Below, one piece after another: positions 8,468 through 16,803 of a stretch of 64,000 nt of DNA. The notes under the pieces are model-generated. The model was not told the DNA's origin and did not search any database. It saw nothing but the letters and a program-made list of their open reading frames with translations. The stretch is from the NCBI RefSeq assembly GCF_002019855.1, contig NZ_CM007717.1:1492452-1556451 (forward strand), read 5' to 3'. This DNA is from Streptomyces antibioticus. GTDB lineage: Bacteria; Actinomycetota; Actinomycetes; Streptomycetales; Streptomycetaceae. The position numbers were made by a program, and so were the translations under genes. Numbering within the stretch: position 1 is the stretch's first letter; each line of letters begins with the position of its first letter.

Positions 8468-9361
8468 ATGTCGTCGCGTCCGTTCCGGTTCGGGGTCAAC
8501 CTGGTCGAGCCCTCGCCCGCCGCCGAGTGGCGCGCCAAGTGCCGCCGAGCGGAGGCCCTCGGCTACGACGTCCTGGCGGTCCCCGACCATCTGGGGATGC
8601 CCGCGCCGTTCCCCGCGCTGATCGCGGCCGCCGAGGCCACCGAGCGGCCCCGGCTCGGCACGTCCGTGCTCAACGCCGGGTTCTGGAACCCGGCGTTGCT
8701 GGCCCGCGAGGTGGCCACCACGGACGCGCTGACCGGCGGCCGGCTCGAACTGGGCCTCGGCACCGGGTATGTGCGCGACGAGCATGAGGCGGCGGGGCTG
8801 CCGTGGGGGTCGCCGGGCGAGCGGGTGGACCGGCTGCGGCACACGGTGGAGGAGCTGGACCGGCTCCTCGGCTCGGACGGCTTCCGGCCCCGGCCGGTGC
8901 AGGAACCGCGCGTGCCGGTCCTGATCGGCGCCAACGGCGACCGGATGCTGAAGCTGACCGCCGAGCACGCCGACATCGCCTCCTTCACCGGCCGGTTTCT
9001 GGTGCCGGGCAGCACCTCGGGGCAGCTCGCCCCGATCTCGGCGGAGCGGCTCGACGAGCGGGTGGCGCGCTACCGGGAGCTGGCGCGGGGGCGCAAGGAG
9101 GAGGCGGAGCTGAACCTCCTGATCCACTGGGTGATCGTCACCGAGGACCGGGAGGCCGCCGTGCACGGCCTCATGGACCGGATCCCCGACCTCACCCTCG
9201 AACAGGCGATGGAGCTGCCCATCCTGCTGGTCGGCACCGAGCGGGAGATCGCCGCGCAGGTGCTGGCGCAGCGGGAGCGGTACGGCTTCTCGTACCTCAC
9301 CGTGCTGGAGCCGTTCATGGAGGACTTCGCACCGGTGATCGCGGAGTTGCGGGGGCGCTGA
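8468..9361 (+). CDS. LLM-class F420-dependent oxidoreductase
   Basis: Luciferase-like TIM-barrel protein of 297 residues, of the type that uses coenzyme F420. Seen are RPFRFGVNLVEP, YDVLAVPDHLGM, and GRLELGLGTGYVRDEHEAAGL with LGLGTG. The ATG at 8468 follows GAGGAGAG; the frame is open further upstream but without similarity. Substrate unknown. The gene is monocistronic or ends at the palindrome at 9389. Confidence 0.9.
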   Translation: MSSRPFRFGVNLVEPSPAAEWRAKCRRAEALGYDVLAVPDHLGMPAPFPALIAAAEATERPRLGTSVLNAGFWNPALLAREVATTDALTGGRLELGLGTGYVRDEHEAAGLPWGSPGERVDRLRHTVEELDRLLGSDGFRPRPVQEPRVPVLIGANGDRMLKLTAEHADIASFTGRFLVPGSTSGQLAPISAERLDERVARYRELARGRKEEAELNLLIHWVIVTEDREAAVHGLMDRIPDLTLEQAMELPILLVGTEREIAAQVLAQRERYGFSYLTVLEPFMEDFAPVIAELRGR

Positions 9362-9388
9362 CACCGGGCGGACGACATCCGGGCGCGG

Positions 9389-9405
9389 GCCGGCCACTGG
9401 CCGGC
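9389..9405. repeat. Palindrome GCCGGCCA-C-TGGCCGGC
   Basis: Perfect 8-bp arms around one base, 28 bp after the LLM gene stop and 69 bp before the GNAT start. It may act in 3' end formation or as a protein site. Confidence 0.4.
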
Positions 9406-9474
9406 TGCCGTCCGGTCGCCGTCCGGATGCTGGAATTCCGGGTCCGGGCGGGGGCCGCGTGATGGGATCGCCGT

Positions 9475-9900
9475 ATGTCTGATCTGCGGATACGGGCCGC
9501 GACGCCCGACGACCTGGACACCGTGCTGGCCTTCTGGAAGAGCGCCGCCGAGGGGACGAGCATCAGCGACGACCCCGGCGGTGTGGAGCGGCTGGTCGCG
9601 CGCGATCCCGAGGCGCTGCTCCTCGCCGAGCTGGACGGCGAGCTGGCCGGCACGGTGATCGCCGGATTCGACGGCTGGCGGTGCCATCTGTACCGCCTGG
9701 CGGTACATCCGGAGCGCCGCCGTCGCGGGATCGGGTCGGCGCTGCTGGCCGCCGCCGAGGAGCGCTTCGTCCGGCTGGGCGGGCGCCGCGGGGACGCGAT
9801 GGTGCTCACCCGCAACGAGACGGCCCACCATGCCTGGCACGCGGCGGGGTACACGCCCGAGGAGCGGTGGCGGCGCTGGACGAAGCCGCTCACGGACTGA
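9475..9900 (+). CDS. GNAT-family N-acetyltransferase
   Basis: The 141-residue protein has the acetyl-CoA loop in VHPERRRRGIGSALL (motif A, Q/RxxGxG/A) at about residues 80-94, and ends with the typical LTRNETAHHAWHAAGY segment. Substrate not predictable. The ATG at 9475 is directly preceded by GGGATCGCCGT, the same 14 bases including ATG that begin the methyltransferase at 13408. No Shine-Dalgarno is seen, so it may be leaderless. Confidence 0.88.
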   Translation: MSDLRIRAATPDDLDTVLAFWKSAAEGTSISDDPGGVERLVARDPEALLLAELDGELAGTVIAGFDGWRCHLYRLAVHPERRRRGIGSALLAAAEERFVRLGGRRGDAMVLTRNETAHHAWHAAGYTPEERWRRWTKPLTD

Positions 9901-9956
9901 CGGCCGGGCCCATCACCGGCCGACCGACCGGCTACTTTGCCGATCCTTTACTATAA

Positions 9957-9981
9957 GGGAGCCGTACGCCGTACGGCTCCC
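9957..9981. terminator. Perfect 11-bp stem-loop after GNAT gene
   Basis: GGGAGCCGTAC (9957-9967), loop GCC, GTACGGCTCCC (9971-9981). It is preceded by an AT-rich patch (CCTTTACTATAA). Read on the minus strand it would be followed by T-containing sequence; on the plus strand it ends the GNAT transcript. Confidence 0.65.
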
Positions 9982-10047
9982 TGACGTCTTGACATGAAAG
10001 GTGTGAGCGTCCGCCCATGGGCGAGCCTCCCAGTAGCAGCACACGCC

Positions 10048-10079
10048 GTACGACCGGTACGAGCCGTACGAGCTGTACG
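10048..10079. repeat. Four GTACG motifs at exact 9-bp spacing upstream of CNNM operon
   Basis: GTACG begins at 10048, 10057, 10066 and 10075. The surrounding unit is roughly CCGTACGAG. It lies 54 bp before the CNNM start at 10133, and two more GTACG lie in the hairpin at 9964-9975. This is an iteron-like candidate binding site. Confidence 0.6.
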
Positions 10080-10132
10080 CGACATCGCGCGTTCCTCCCC
10101 GCCCTGCCCGATCATGGGACGGAGGTGACCCG

Positions 10133-11512
10133 ATGACGGAAGTGCTTCTGCTGCTGGCGGCGATCCTGCTGTCGTTCGCGTGCGGCGCGTTCGTCGCCGC
10201 CGAGTTCTCGCTGACCACCGTCGAGCGCAGTGAGCTGGAGCGGGCGGCCGAGCGCGGCGAGCGCGGCGCGGCCGGTGCCCTCAAGGCCGTGCGCGGCCTC
10301 ACCTTCCAGCTCTCCGGCGCCCAGCTCGGCATCACCGTCACCAACCTGGTGGTCGGCATGCTGGCCGAGCCGTCGATCGCCAAGCTGATCTCCGGGCCGC
10401 TGGAGTCGGCCGGGCTGTCGAGCGGCGCGTCGAGTTCGGTGGCGCTGCTGCTGGGCACGGCCCTGTCGACGGTGTTCCTGATGGTCGTCGGCGAGCTGGT
10501 GCCCAAGAACTGGGCGATCTCCTCCCCGCTGGCGGTCGCCAAGACCGTGGGCAACGGCCAGCGCTGGTTCAGCGCCGCCTTCCGGCCGTTCATCACCCAT
10601 CTCAACAACACCGCGAACCGGATCGTGCGCCGCTTCGGCGTGGAGCCCACCGAGGAACTGGCCGCCGCGCGCGGCCCGCAGGAGCTGGCGGCGCTGGCCC
10701 GGCACTCCGCCCGGGAGGGCGCCCTGGAGGCGGACACCGCCGAGCTGTTCGTGCGCACCCTGAACCTGGCCGACCTCACCGCGGAGAACGTGATGACCCC
10801 GCGCGTCCAGGTCATCGCCCTCGACGCCCAGGCGACCTGCGAGGACGTGGCGAACGCGACCCGGGCGACCGGCCTGTCCCGCTTCCCCGTCTACCGCGGC
10901 ACGCTGGACGCCGTCGTCGGCACCGCGCACATCAAGGACGCCCTCGCCGTGACGTCCGGGCGCCGGCCGCGCGTGCCCGTCTCGGAGATCATGCGCGAAC
11001 CCCTGCTGGTCCCCGAGTCGCTGACCGTGGACCGGCTGCTCGACCGGCTGTCCGGCAAGCGGACCATGGCGGTCGTCATCGACGAGTACGGCGGTACGGC
11101 GGGCGTGGCCACGCTGGAGGACATCGTCGAGGAGGTCGTCGGCGAGGTCCGCGACGAGCACGACCCGCACGAGACGCCCGACCTGGCCCCCGCGGGCACC
11201 GACGACACCGGGCGCACCCTGTACTCGGCCGACGGCGCCGCCCGCACCGACCAGCTCGCGCGCGTGGGCCTCGCGGCGCCCGAGGGGCCGTACGAGACGC
11301 TGGCCGGTCTGGTGGCCACCGAGCTGGGCCGGATACCGGCCGTCGGCGACACCGTCGAGGTCGCCGGCTGGCGGATGGACGTGGTGGACGCGTCCGGACG
11401 CCGGGCGGCGCGGGTGCTGCTGCACGCGCCGCTCGCCGACGACCACGACCACGACAGGCATCACGACGGCCGTGGCGGCCGTGGCGATCATTCGGAAGGG
11501 GCGGGCCGGTGA
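10133..11512 (+). CDS. CNNM/CorC (hemolysin-C)-family membrane protein with His-rich tail
   Basis: The 459-residue protein has an N-terminal DUF21/CNNM membrane domain with about four helices (residues 1-200), a CBS-pair (about 215-335, with VMTPRVQV and DEYGGTAG), and a C-terminal transporter-associated domain (about 350-435). Family members are linked to Mg2+ or other divalent-cation homeostasis. The tail ADDHDHDRHHDGRGG is His/Asp-rich and could bind metal. A perfect GGAGGTGA precedes the ATG. Its TGA overlaps the next gene's GTG (GTGA), indicating coupled translation of two paralogues. Confidence 0.92.
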   Translation: MTEVLLLLAAILLSFACGAFVAAEFSLTTVERSELERAAERGERGAAGALKAVRGLTFQLSGAQLGITVTNLVVGMLAEPSIAKLISGPLESAGLSSGASSSVALLLGTALSTVFLMVVGELVPKNWAISSPLAVAKTVGNGQRWFSAAFRPFITHLNNTANRIVRRFGVEPTEELAAARGPQELAALARHSAREGALEADTAELFVRTLNLADLTAENVMTPRVQVIALDAQATCEDVANATRATGLSRFPVYRGTLDAVVGTAHIKDALAVTSGRRPRVPVSEIMREPLLVPESLTVDRLLDRLSGKRTMAVVIDEYGGTAGVATLEDIVEEVVGEVRDEHDPHETPDLAPAGTDDTGRTLYSADGAARTDQLARVGLAAPEGPYETLAGLVATELGRIPAVGDTVEVAGWRMDVVDASGRRAARVLLHAPLADDHDHDRHHDGRGGRGDHSEGAGR

Positions 11513-12522
11513 CCGCGGTACAACTGCTGATCGCACTGGCGACCCTGGTCGTCAACGCGTTCTTCGTGGGCGCGGAGTTCGCGCTGATCTCCGTACGCCG
11601 CGCCCAGATCGAGCCGTACGCCGAACGAGGCGACCGGCGCGCCAAGAGCGTGCTGTGGGGTCTCCAGCACGTGTCGGCGCTGATGGCGGCTGCCCAGCTC
11701 GGCATCACCCTGTGCACCCTGGTGCTCGGCGTGGTGGCGGAACCGGCGATCGCGCATCTGCTGGAGCCGGTGTTCCACGCGGTGGGCGTGCCCGAGGGCG
11801 CGGGGCACGCGGTGTCCTTCGTGATCGCGCTGGCGGTCGCCACGTATCTGCACATGCTGCTCGGCGAGATGGTGCCCAAGAACATCGCGCTCGCCGAGCC
11901 GGTGCGCAGCGCGCTGCTGCTCGGCCCGCCGCTGGTCACGCTGTCCCGGGCGCTGCGTCCGGTGATCTTCACGATCAACGCGTTCGCCAACGCCCTGCTG
12001 AAGCTGCTGCGGATCGAGACGAAGGACGAGGTCACCGCGGCCTTCTCCGACGCGCAGCTCGCCCAGATCGTCAAGGACGCCGGGGAGGCGGGGCTGATCG
12101 ACGACCGCGCCCAGGAGCGGCTGCACGACGCCCTGGAGCTGGGCCGCCGGCCGGTCCGGGACGTCGTCATGCCGCTGGAGCGCGTGACGTACGCGCGCGT
12201 GGGCGTGACCCCGGAGGAGCTGGAGCGGCTGTCGGCCGAGACCGGGTTCTCGCGGTTCCCGGTGGTGGACGAGGGGCGCCGGATCGTCGGCTATCTGCAT
12301 GTGAAGGACGCGCTGGACGCCTCGCCCCGGGACGAGCCGTTCCGGCTGCGGGACATGCGCGCCATCGCGCGCGTGCGGGAGACGACACTGCTGGACGACG
12401 TCCTGACCGCGATGCGGGGGAGCCGGACGCATCTCGCGGCGGCGCTCGGCTCGGACGGCCGGCTGGCCGGGCTGGTGACGATGGAGGACGTCCTGCGGGA
12501 GCTGTTCGGACAGCGGGCGTAG
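11509..12522 (+). CDS. Second CNNM/CorC-family membrane protein
   Basis: The 337-residue paralogue of the preceding protein has a DUF21 membrane domain (about 1-185) and a CBS pair (about 200-335, with GFSRFPVVDEGRRIVGYLHVKD and VTMEDVLRELFG). It lacks the C-terminal CorC_HlyC domain and His-rich tail of its partner. The GTG start sits in a 4-bp GTGA overlap with the upstream stop. The pair probably forms a heteromeric cation-handling complex, which is inference from coupling and paralogy. Confidence 0.92.
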   Translation: MTAVQLLIALATLVVNAFFVGAEFALISVRRAQIEPYAERGDRRAKSVLWGLQHVSALMAAAQLGITLCTLVLGVVAEPAIAHLLEPVFHAVGVPEGAGHAVSFVIALAVATYLHMLLGEMVPKNIALAEPVRSALLLGPPLVTLSRALRPVIFTINAFANALLKLLRIETKDEVTAAFSDAQLAQIVKDAGEAGLIDDRAQERLHDALELGRRPVRDVVMPLERVTYARVGVTPEELERLSAETGFSRFPVVDEGRRIVGYLHVKDALDASPRDEPFRLRDMRAIARVRETTLLDDVLTAMRGSRTHLAAALGSDGRLAGLVTMEDVLRELFGQRA

Positions 12523-12585
12523 GGCGACGGTGGGCCCGAGAAGCATGCCCAGGGGGCGACCGACCGCCGGGTATGGTCCTCGGGC

Positions 12586-12591
12586 TACCAT
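12586..12591 (+). promoter_or_regulatory. TACCAT -10 box of SGNH hydrolase gene
   Basis: TACCAT lies 10 nt before the ATG at 12602, implying a leaderless or near-leaderless transcript. No Shine-Dalgarno is present. Confidence 0.4.
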
Positions 12592-12601
12592 CTATGTCGC
12601 C

Positions 12602-13384
12602 ATGCAGACGAACCCCACACACTCCAGCCTGGTCGCGGTCGGCGACTCCTTCACCGAGGGCATGTCGGACCGGCTGCCCGACGGCTCCTACCGGGGCTGG
12701 GCGGACCTCCTCGCCGCCCGGATGGCCGCCCGCAGCCCCGGCTTCCGCTACGCCAACCTGGCGGTGCGCGGCAAGCTGATCGGGCAGATCGTCGAGGAGC
12801 AGGTGGGGGTGGCGGCCGCGATGGAGGCGGACGTGATCACGCTGGTCGGCGGCCTGAACGACACCCTGCGCCCCAAGTGCGACATGGGCCGCGTGACGGG
12901 TCTGCTGACGGAGGCCGTGGAACGCCTGGCCCCGGCCTGCAAGCAACTGGTCCTGATGCGCAGTCCGGGCCGCCAGGGCCCGGTCCTAGAGCGTTTCCGG
13001 CCGCGTATGGAGGAACTCTTCGCCTGCGTCGACGACCTCGCCGCCCGGCACGGCGCGCTGGTCGTCGACCTGTACGGCGCCCCCTCGCTCGGCGATCCGC
13101 GCCTGTGGGACGTCGACCGGCTGCACCTCACGCCCGAGGGCCACCGCCGGGTCGCCGAGGCGGTCTGGCAGGGCCTCGGCTACGCCCCCGAGGACCCCGA
13201 GTGGCACACGCCGATGCCGGTGACCCCGCCGCCCGGCTGGACCGCCCGCCGCGTCGCGGACGCCCGCTTCGCCCGGCAGTACCTGCTCCCCTGGATAGGC
13301 CGCCGCCTGACCGGCCGCTCCTCGGGCGACGGCCGCCCGGCGAAACGCCCGGAACTGCTGCCGTACGAGGGTCCCACGGGGTAG
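12602..13384 (+). CDS. SGNH/GDSL-family hydrolase
   Basis: The 260-residue esterase or lipase of the SGNH fold has block I VAVGDSFTEG with nucleophile S16, block III GGLND with N86, and block V DRLHLTPEG with D172 and H175. No signal peptide is visible, so it is probably cytoplasmic. Substrate unknown. The start is taken at the ATG at 12602, immediately before the GDSL block; upstream codons look non-coding. Confidence 0.9.
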   Translation: MQTNPTHSSLVAVGDSFTEGMSDRLPDGSYRGWADLLAARMAARSPGFRYANLAVRGKLIGQIVEEQVGVAAAMEADVITLVGGLNDTLRPKCDMGRVTGLLTEAVERLAPACKQLVLMRSPGRQGPVLERFRPRMEELFACVDDLAARHGALVVDLYGAPSLGDPRLWDVDRLHLTPEGHRRVAEAVWQGLGYAPEDPEWHTPMPVTPPPGWTARRVADARFARQYLLPWIGRRLTGRSSGDGRPAKRPELLPYEGPTG

Positions 13385-13407
13385 GGCCCGCGTGGTGGGA
13401 TCGCCGT

Positions 13408-14187
13408 ATGCCTGATCGCGCGCTGACCTTCGGAACGGTCGCGGAATCGTACGAACGCTTCCGCCCGGCCTACCCCGCGGAACTCTTCGCCCTGGTGACG
13501 GAGTACGCGGCCCGCCCGCTCGGCACGGCCCTGGAGATCGGCGCGGGAACAGGCAAGGCGACGCGCCTCTTCGCCGGCCGCGGAATCACACTCACGGCCA
13601 CCGACCCCGACCCGGCCATGCTCACCGAACTACGCAAACACGTACCGCAGGACGTCCGCACGACCCAGGCGTCCTTCGAGGACCTCCCCCTGGACGACAG
13701 CCGATACGACCTGGTCTACGCGGCAGCCTCCCTCCACTGGACCCACCCACAGGACCGCTGGACCCGCCTGGCCACACTCCTGAACCCTTCCGCCACCTTC
13801 GCCTCCTTCGGCGGCCCCTTGTACTTGGCCGACCCGACGGTCGAGGAAGCGGTCCGCACGGCACGGGCCCCCTTCCTGGAACGCGACGACATCCCGTCCC
13901 CGGACGGCACACCCCCGGGCGACGCGATGCAGTGGCCGGGCACGGAACTCCGCCTCTCGGAGTGGTTCACGGACGTCCGCCAGATCGCCGTGCGCCGCCG
14001 CGTGACGATGAGCCCGCACGACTACCTCGGTCACCTGTCCACCGTCTCGGCGTACCTCGTCCTCCCACCCGCAGTGCGGGAGGAAGTGTTCAGCCGGATC
14101 GGGCGGGTGCTGCCGGAGAGGGTGGAGATGGTCGCGGACATCACTGTGCATCTGGCTCGTCGACGCGGTGTGGGCCCCGTCTCGTAG
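13408..14187 (+). CDS. Class I SAM-dependent methyltransferase
   Basis: The 259-residue protein has AESYERFRPAYP, motif I ALEIGAGTGKATRLFA at 41-56, TDPDPAML, and YDLVYAAASLHWTHPQDRW. This is the pattern of the trans-aconitate/UbiE-like type-11 group. Substrate unknown. The ATG at 13408 follows the same GGGATCGCCGT string found before the GNAT at 9475. Codon use in the 5' two thirds has more CCC/TCC than its neighbours but remains GC3-rich. Confidence 0.88.
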   Translation: MPDRALTFGTVAESYERFRPAYPAELFALVTEYAARPLGTALEIGAGTGKATRLFAGRGITLTATDPDPAMLTELRKHVPQDVRTTQASFEDLPLDDSRYDLVYAAASLHWTHPQDRWTRLATLLNPSATFASFGGPLYLADPTVEEAVRTARAPFLERDDIPSPDGTPPGDAMQWPGTELRLSEWFTDVRQIAVRRRVTMSPHDYLGHLSTVSAYLVLPPAVREEVFSRIGRVLPERVEMVADITVHLARRRGVGPVS

Positions 14188-14231
14188 TTTCCGCCGAAGG
14201 GGCCGGGGCGCGGGGCTGCATGTTTCGCCAG

Positions 14232-14237
14232 TAGAAT
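14232..14237 (+). promoter_or_regulatory. TAGAAT -10 box of purB (leaderless)
   Basis: TAGAAT lies 8 nt before the GTG at 14246. The spacing predicts transcription starting at or next to the start codon, and no Shine-Dalgarno is visible. Confidence 0.55.
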
Positions 14238-14245
14238 CCGGTCAC

Positions 14246-15688
14246 GTGACTTCTGCGCCCGTCAAGCCCCGTATCCCCAACGTCCTCGCCGGACGGTATG
14301 CCTCCGCCGAGTTGGCCACGCTCTGGTCGCCCGAGCAGAAGGTGAGGCTGGAGCGTCGGCTCTGGCTTGCCGTGCTGCGGGCTCAGCGCGACCTCGGGAT
14401 CGAGGTGCCGGACGCGGCGATCGCCGATTACGAGCGTGTCCTGGACACCGTCGACCTGGTCTCCATCGCCGAGCGCGAGAAGGTGACGCGGCACGACGTG
14501 AAGGCGCGGATCGAGGAGTTCAACGATCTCGCCGGGCACGAGCAGGTCCACAAGGGCATGACGTCCCGCGACCTCACGGAGAACGTCGAGCAGCTCCAGG
14601 TCCGGCTGTCGCTGGAGCTGGTCCGTGACCGTACGGTGGCGGTGCTGGCGCGGCTCGGCAAGCTGGCCGGGGAGTACGGCGAGCTGGTCATGGCCGGCCG
14701 GTCGCACAACGTGGCCGCGCAGGCCACCACCCTGGGCAAGCGGTTCGCCACGGCGGCCGACGAGCTGCTGGTGGCCTACCAGCGCGTCGAGGAGCTGCTC
14801 GGGCGGTATCCGCTGCGCGGGATCAAGGGGCCCGTCGGTACCGCGCAGGACATGCTCGACCTGCTCGGCGGCGACGCGGACAAGCTCGCCGAGCTGGAGG
14901 CGCGGATCGCCGACCATCTCGGGTTCTCGCAGGCGTTCACCTCGGTGGGCCAGGTCTATCCTCGCTCGCTCGACTACGAGGTCGTCACCGCGCTGGTGCA
15001 GCTCGCGGCGGCGCCTTCCTCGCTGGCCAAGACGATCCGGCTGATGGCCGGGCACGAGCTGGTGACCGAGGGCTTCAAGCCGGGCCAGGTCGGTTCGTCG
15101 GCGATGCCGCACAAGATGAACACCCGCTCCTGCGAGCGCGTCAACGGCCTCATGGTCATCCTGCGCGGGTACGCGTCGATGACCGGCGAGCTGGCGGGCG
15201 ACCAGTGGAACGAGGGCGACGTGTCCTGCTCGGTGGTGCGCCGGGTCGCGCTGCCGGACGCGTTCTTCGCCCTGGACGGTCTGCTGGAGACGTTCCTGAC
15301 GGTGCTCGACGAGTTCGGGGCCTTCCCGGCGGTCGTGGCGCGTGAGCTGGACCGCTACCTGCCGTTCCTCGCCACCACCAAGGTGCTGATGGGCGCGGTG
15401 CGCGCCGGCGTGGGCCGCGAGGTGGCGCACGAGGCGATCAAGGAGAACGCCGTCGCCTCCGCGCTGGCCATGCGCGAGCAGGGCGCCGAGCGCAACGAGC
15501 TGCTGGACAAGCTGGCCGCCGACGAGCGGCTGCCGCTCGACCGGGCCCAGCTCGACGCGCTGATGGCCGACAAGCTGTCCTTCACCGGCGCCGCGTCCGC
15601 ACAGGTCGCCACCGTCGTCGCGCGGATCGAGGAGATCGTCAAGCAGCGCCCGGAGGCGGCCGGTTACACCCCCGGGGCGATCCTCTGA
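14246..15688 (+). CDS. purB: Adenylosuccinate lyase
   Basis: Catalyses two beta-eliminations in purine synthesis (SAICAR to AICAR, and adenylosuccinate to AMP). The 480-residue product is the actinobacterial PurB type. HKGMTSRDL is at 102-110, the catalytic-His block GRSHNVAAQATTLGKR at 151-166, and the flexible signature loop GSSAMPHKMNTRSCE at 283-297. The GTG at 14246 gives the usual N-terminus TSAPVKPRIPNVLAGRYAS. Its TGA overlaps the CTG at 15685 that probably starts the glycosylase gene. Confidence 0.96.
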   Translation: MTSAPVKPRIPNVLAGRYASAELATLWSPEQKVRLERRLWLAVLRAQRDLGIEVPDAAIADYERVLDTVDLVSIAEREKVTRHDVKARIEEFNDLAGHEQVHKGMTSRDLTENVEQLQVRLSLELVRDRTVAVLARLGKLAGEYGELVMAGRSHNVAAQATTLGKRFATAADELLVAYQRVEELLGRYPLRGIKGPVGTAQDMLDLLGGDADKLAELEARIADHLGFSQAFTSVGQVYPRSLDYEVVTALVQLAAAPSSLAKTIRLMAGHELVTEGFKPGQVGSSAMPHKMNTRSCERVNGLMVILRGYASMTGELAGDQWNEGDVSCSVVRRVALPDAFFALDGLLETFLTVLDEFGAFPAVVARELDRYLPFLATTKVLMGAVRAGVGREVAHEAIKENAVASALAMREQGAERNELLDKLAADERLPLDRAQLDALMADKLSFTGAASAQVATVVARIEEIVKQRPEAAGYTPGAIL

Positions 15689-16236
15689 CGCGGTTCACCC
15701 CCGCCGAGCTGGAGGCCGCCCGCGACCGTCTCGTACCGGACGTCGTCGCGGGCGGTCTGCGCGTGCTGTTCTGCGGGATCAACCCGGGCCTGATGACCGC
15801 GGCCACCGGCCATCACTTCGCCCGCCCGGGCAACCGCTTCTGGCCCGTGCTGCACCTGTCCGGTTTCACGCCGCGGCAGTTGAAGCCGGCCGAGCAGGAG
15901 GAACTGCTGTCCTACGGGCTCGGCATCACCAACGTGGTGGCCCGGGCCACCGCGCGCGCCGACGAGCTGACGGCGGAGGAGTACCGGGAGGGCGGGCGGC
16001 TGCTCGCCGAGAAGGTCGTACGGCTGCGGCCCCGGTGGCTGGCCGTGGTCGGCGTGACCGCCTACCGGGCCGCGTTCGGGGAGCGCGGGGCCACGGTGGG
16101 TCCGCAGGAGCGGGTCTTCGGGGACACGCGCGTGTGGGTGCTGCCCAACCCCAGCGGGCTGAACGCGCACTGGACCGCGGCGACCATGGCGGAGGAGTTC
16201 GCGCGGCTGCGTGAGGCGGCCGAGGACGAGGGCTGA
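15685..16236 (+). CDS. mug: G/U mismatch-specific DNA glycosylase, Mug/TDG family, probable CTG start
   Basis: Removes uracil or thymine from mispairs. The motif LFCGINPGL (GINPG at 31-35) holds the water-activating Asn; ARPGNRFWPVLHLSG and VLPNPSGLNAHW are the other family blocks. The first ATG/GTG/TTG in frame is the GTG at 15763, but that would cut off the conserved N-terminal TPAELEAARDRLVPDVVAGGLR. The only upstream candidate after the in-frame stop is CTG at 15685, which forms a CTGA overlap with purB. I therefore annotate 183 residues from CTG; 157 residues from GTG is the fallback. Confidence 0.85.
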   Translation: MTRFTPAELEAARDRLVPDVVAGGLRVLFCGINPGLMTAATGHHFARPGNRFWPVLHLSGFTPRQLKPAEQEELLSYGLGITNVVARATARADELTAEEYREGGRLLAEKVVRLRPRWLAVVGVTAYRAAFGERGATVGPQERVFGDTRVWVLPNPSGLNAHWTAATMAEEFARLREAAEDEG

Positions 16237-16250
16237 CGCCCCGCGCACGC

Positions 16251-16694
16251 TCAGGGCGGGTCGGTCTCCGTGGCGAGCGCGAGGAGTTCGAAGGGCAGTT
16301 CCCGGTCCCACTGCGAGACGCCCAGGGCGACCCAGCGGGCCGTGTCCGGGTGCCGCCACAGGTGGACGTCCGGCACGTGCTGAGCGAGCCAGTCCCAGGG
16401 CTCGGATATGTCCTCGCCCTCCATCGAGCGCTCCAGGACGCTCGCGAGGCTGATGACGTGCGGCGGGCCCCAGCGGTCCGCCAGCCGCTCCGACAGACCG
16501 TCCCGGTCGGCCTCGTACTGGACCACGGTCTTCTCCCAGGCCGTGCCGTCGTCCTCCCAGAAGTCACGGCTGATCTGTAAGGCGGCGGCGAGCCACCCGG
16601 GGCCGCCCGGACCCACGTCGGTCCTGCCGTACTCCGCGGGGAACTCCCGGGTGCACAGCAGGTCGACGGTGGTGAGGCAGCGCGCGATGTCCAT
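16251..16694 (-). CDS. Conserved hypothetical protein
   Basis: The 147-residue acidic, Trp-rich soluble protein has no motif I recognise. It has an LCTREFPAEYGRTDVGPGGPGW segment early and ends with a regular WxxLAQHVPDVHLWRHPDTARW run. It starts at the ATG at 16694; a TTG/GTG start 10 or 8 codons upstream is possible. It is convergent with the Mug gene (14 bp between stops). Confidence 0.7.
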   Translation of the reverse strand: MDIARCLTTVDLLCTREFPAEYGRTDVGPGGPGWLAAALQISRDFWEDDGTAWEKTVVQYEADRDGLSERLADRWGPPHVISLASVLERSMEGEDISEPWDWLAQHVPDVHLWRHPDTARWVALGVSQWDRELPFELLALATETDPP

Positions 16695-16755
16695 GCGTTC
16701 CAGTAAACCCGCCGCCACTGACAATTGGCGTCGCGTCAGGCGGCACCCGAGGCGG

Positions 16756-16803
16756 CAGGCGTCGTGTCAGGCGTCGTCTCAGGCGTCATGTCAGGCGTCC
16801 CGG
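16756..16803. repeat. Four 12-bp tandem repeats, CAGGCGTCRTST type
   Basis: CAGGCGTCGTGT, CAGGCGTCGTCT, CAGGCGTCATGT and CAGGCGTCCCGG lie head to tail from 16756. The last two run into the 3' end of the ABC-2 permease gene, and its TGA is formed inside the third and fourth units. Confidence 0.8.

Noticed and set aside
10048..10079. CRISPR-like array
   Set aside because: Units are 9 bp with no spacers; a CRISPR repeat is 23-40 bp with unique spacers and cas genes.
16756..16803. Transposon or attachment site at the 12-bp repeats
   Set aside because: No inverted ends, integrase or tRNA; simple tandem repeat only.
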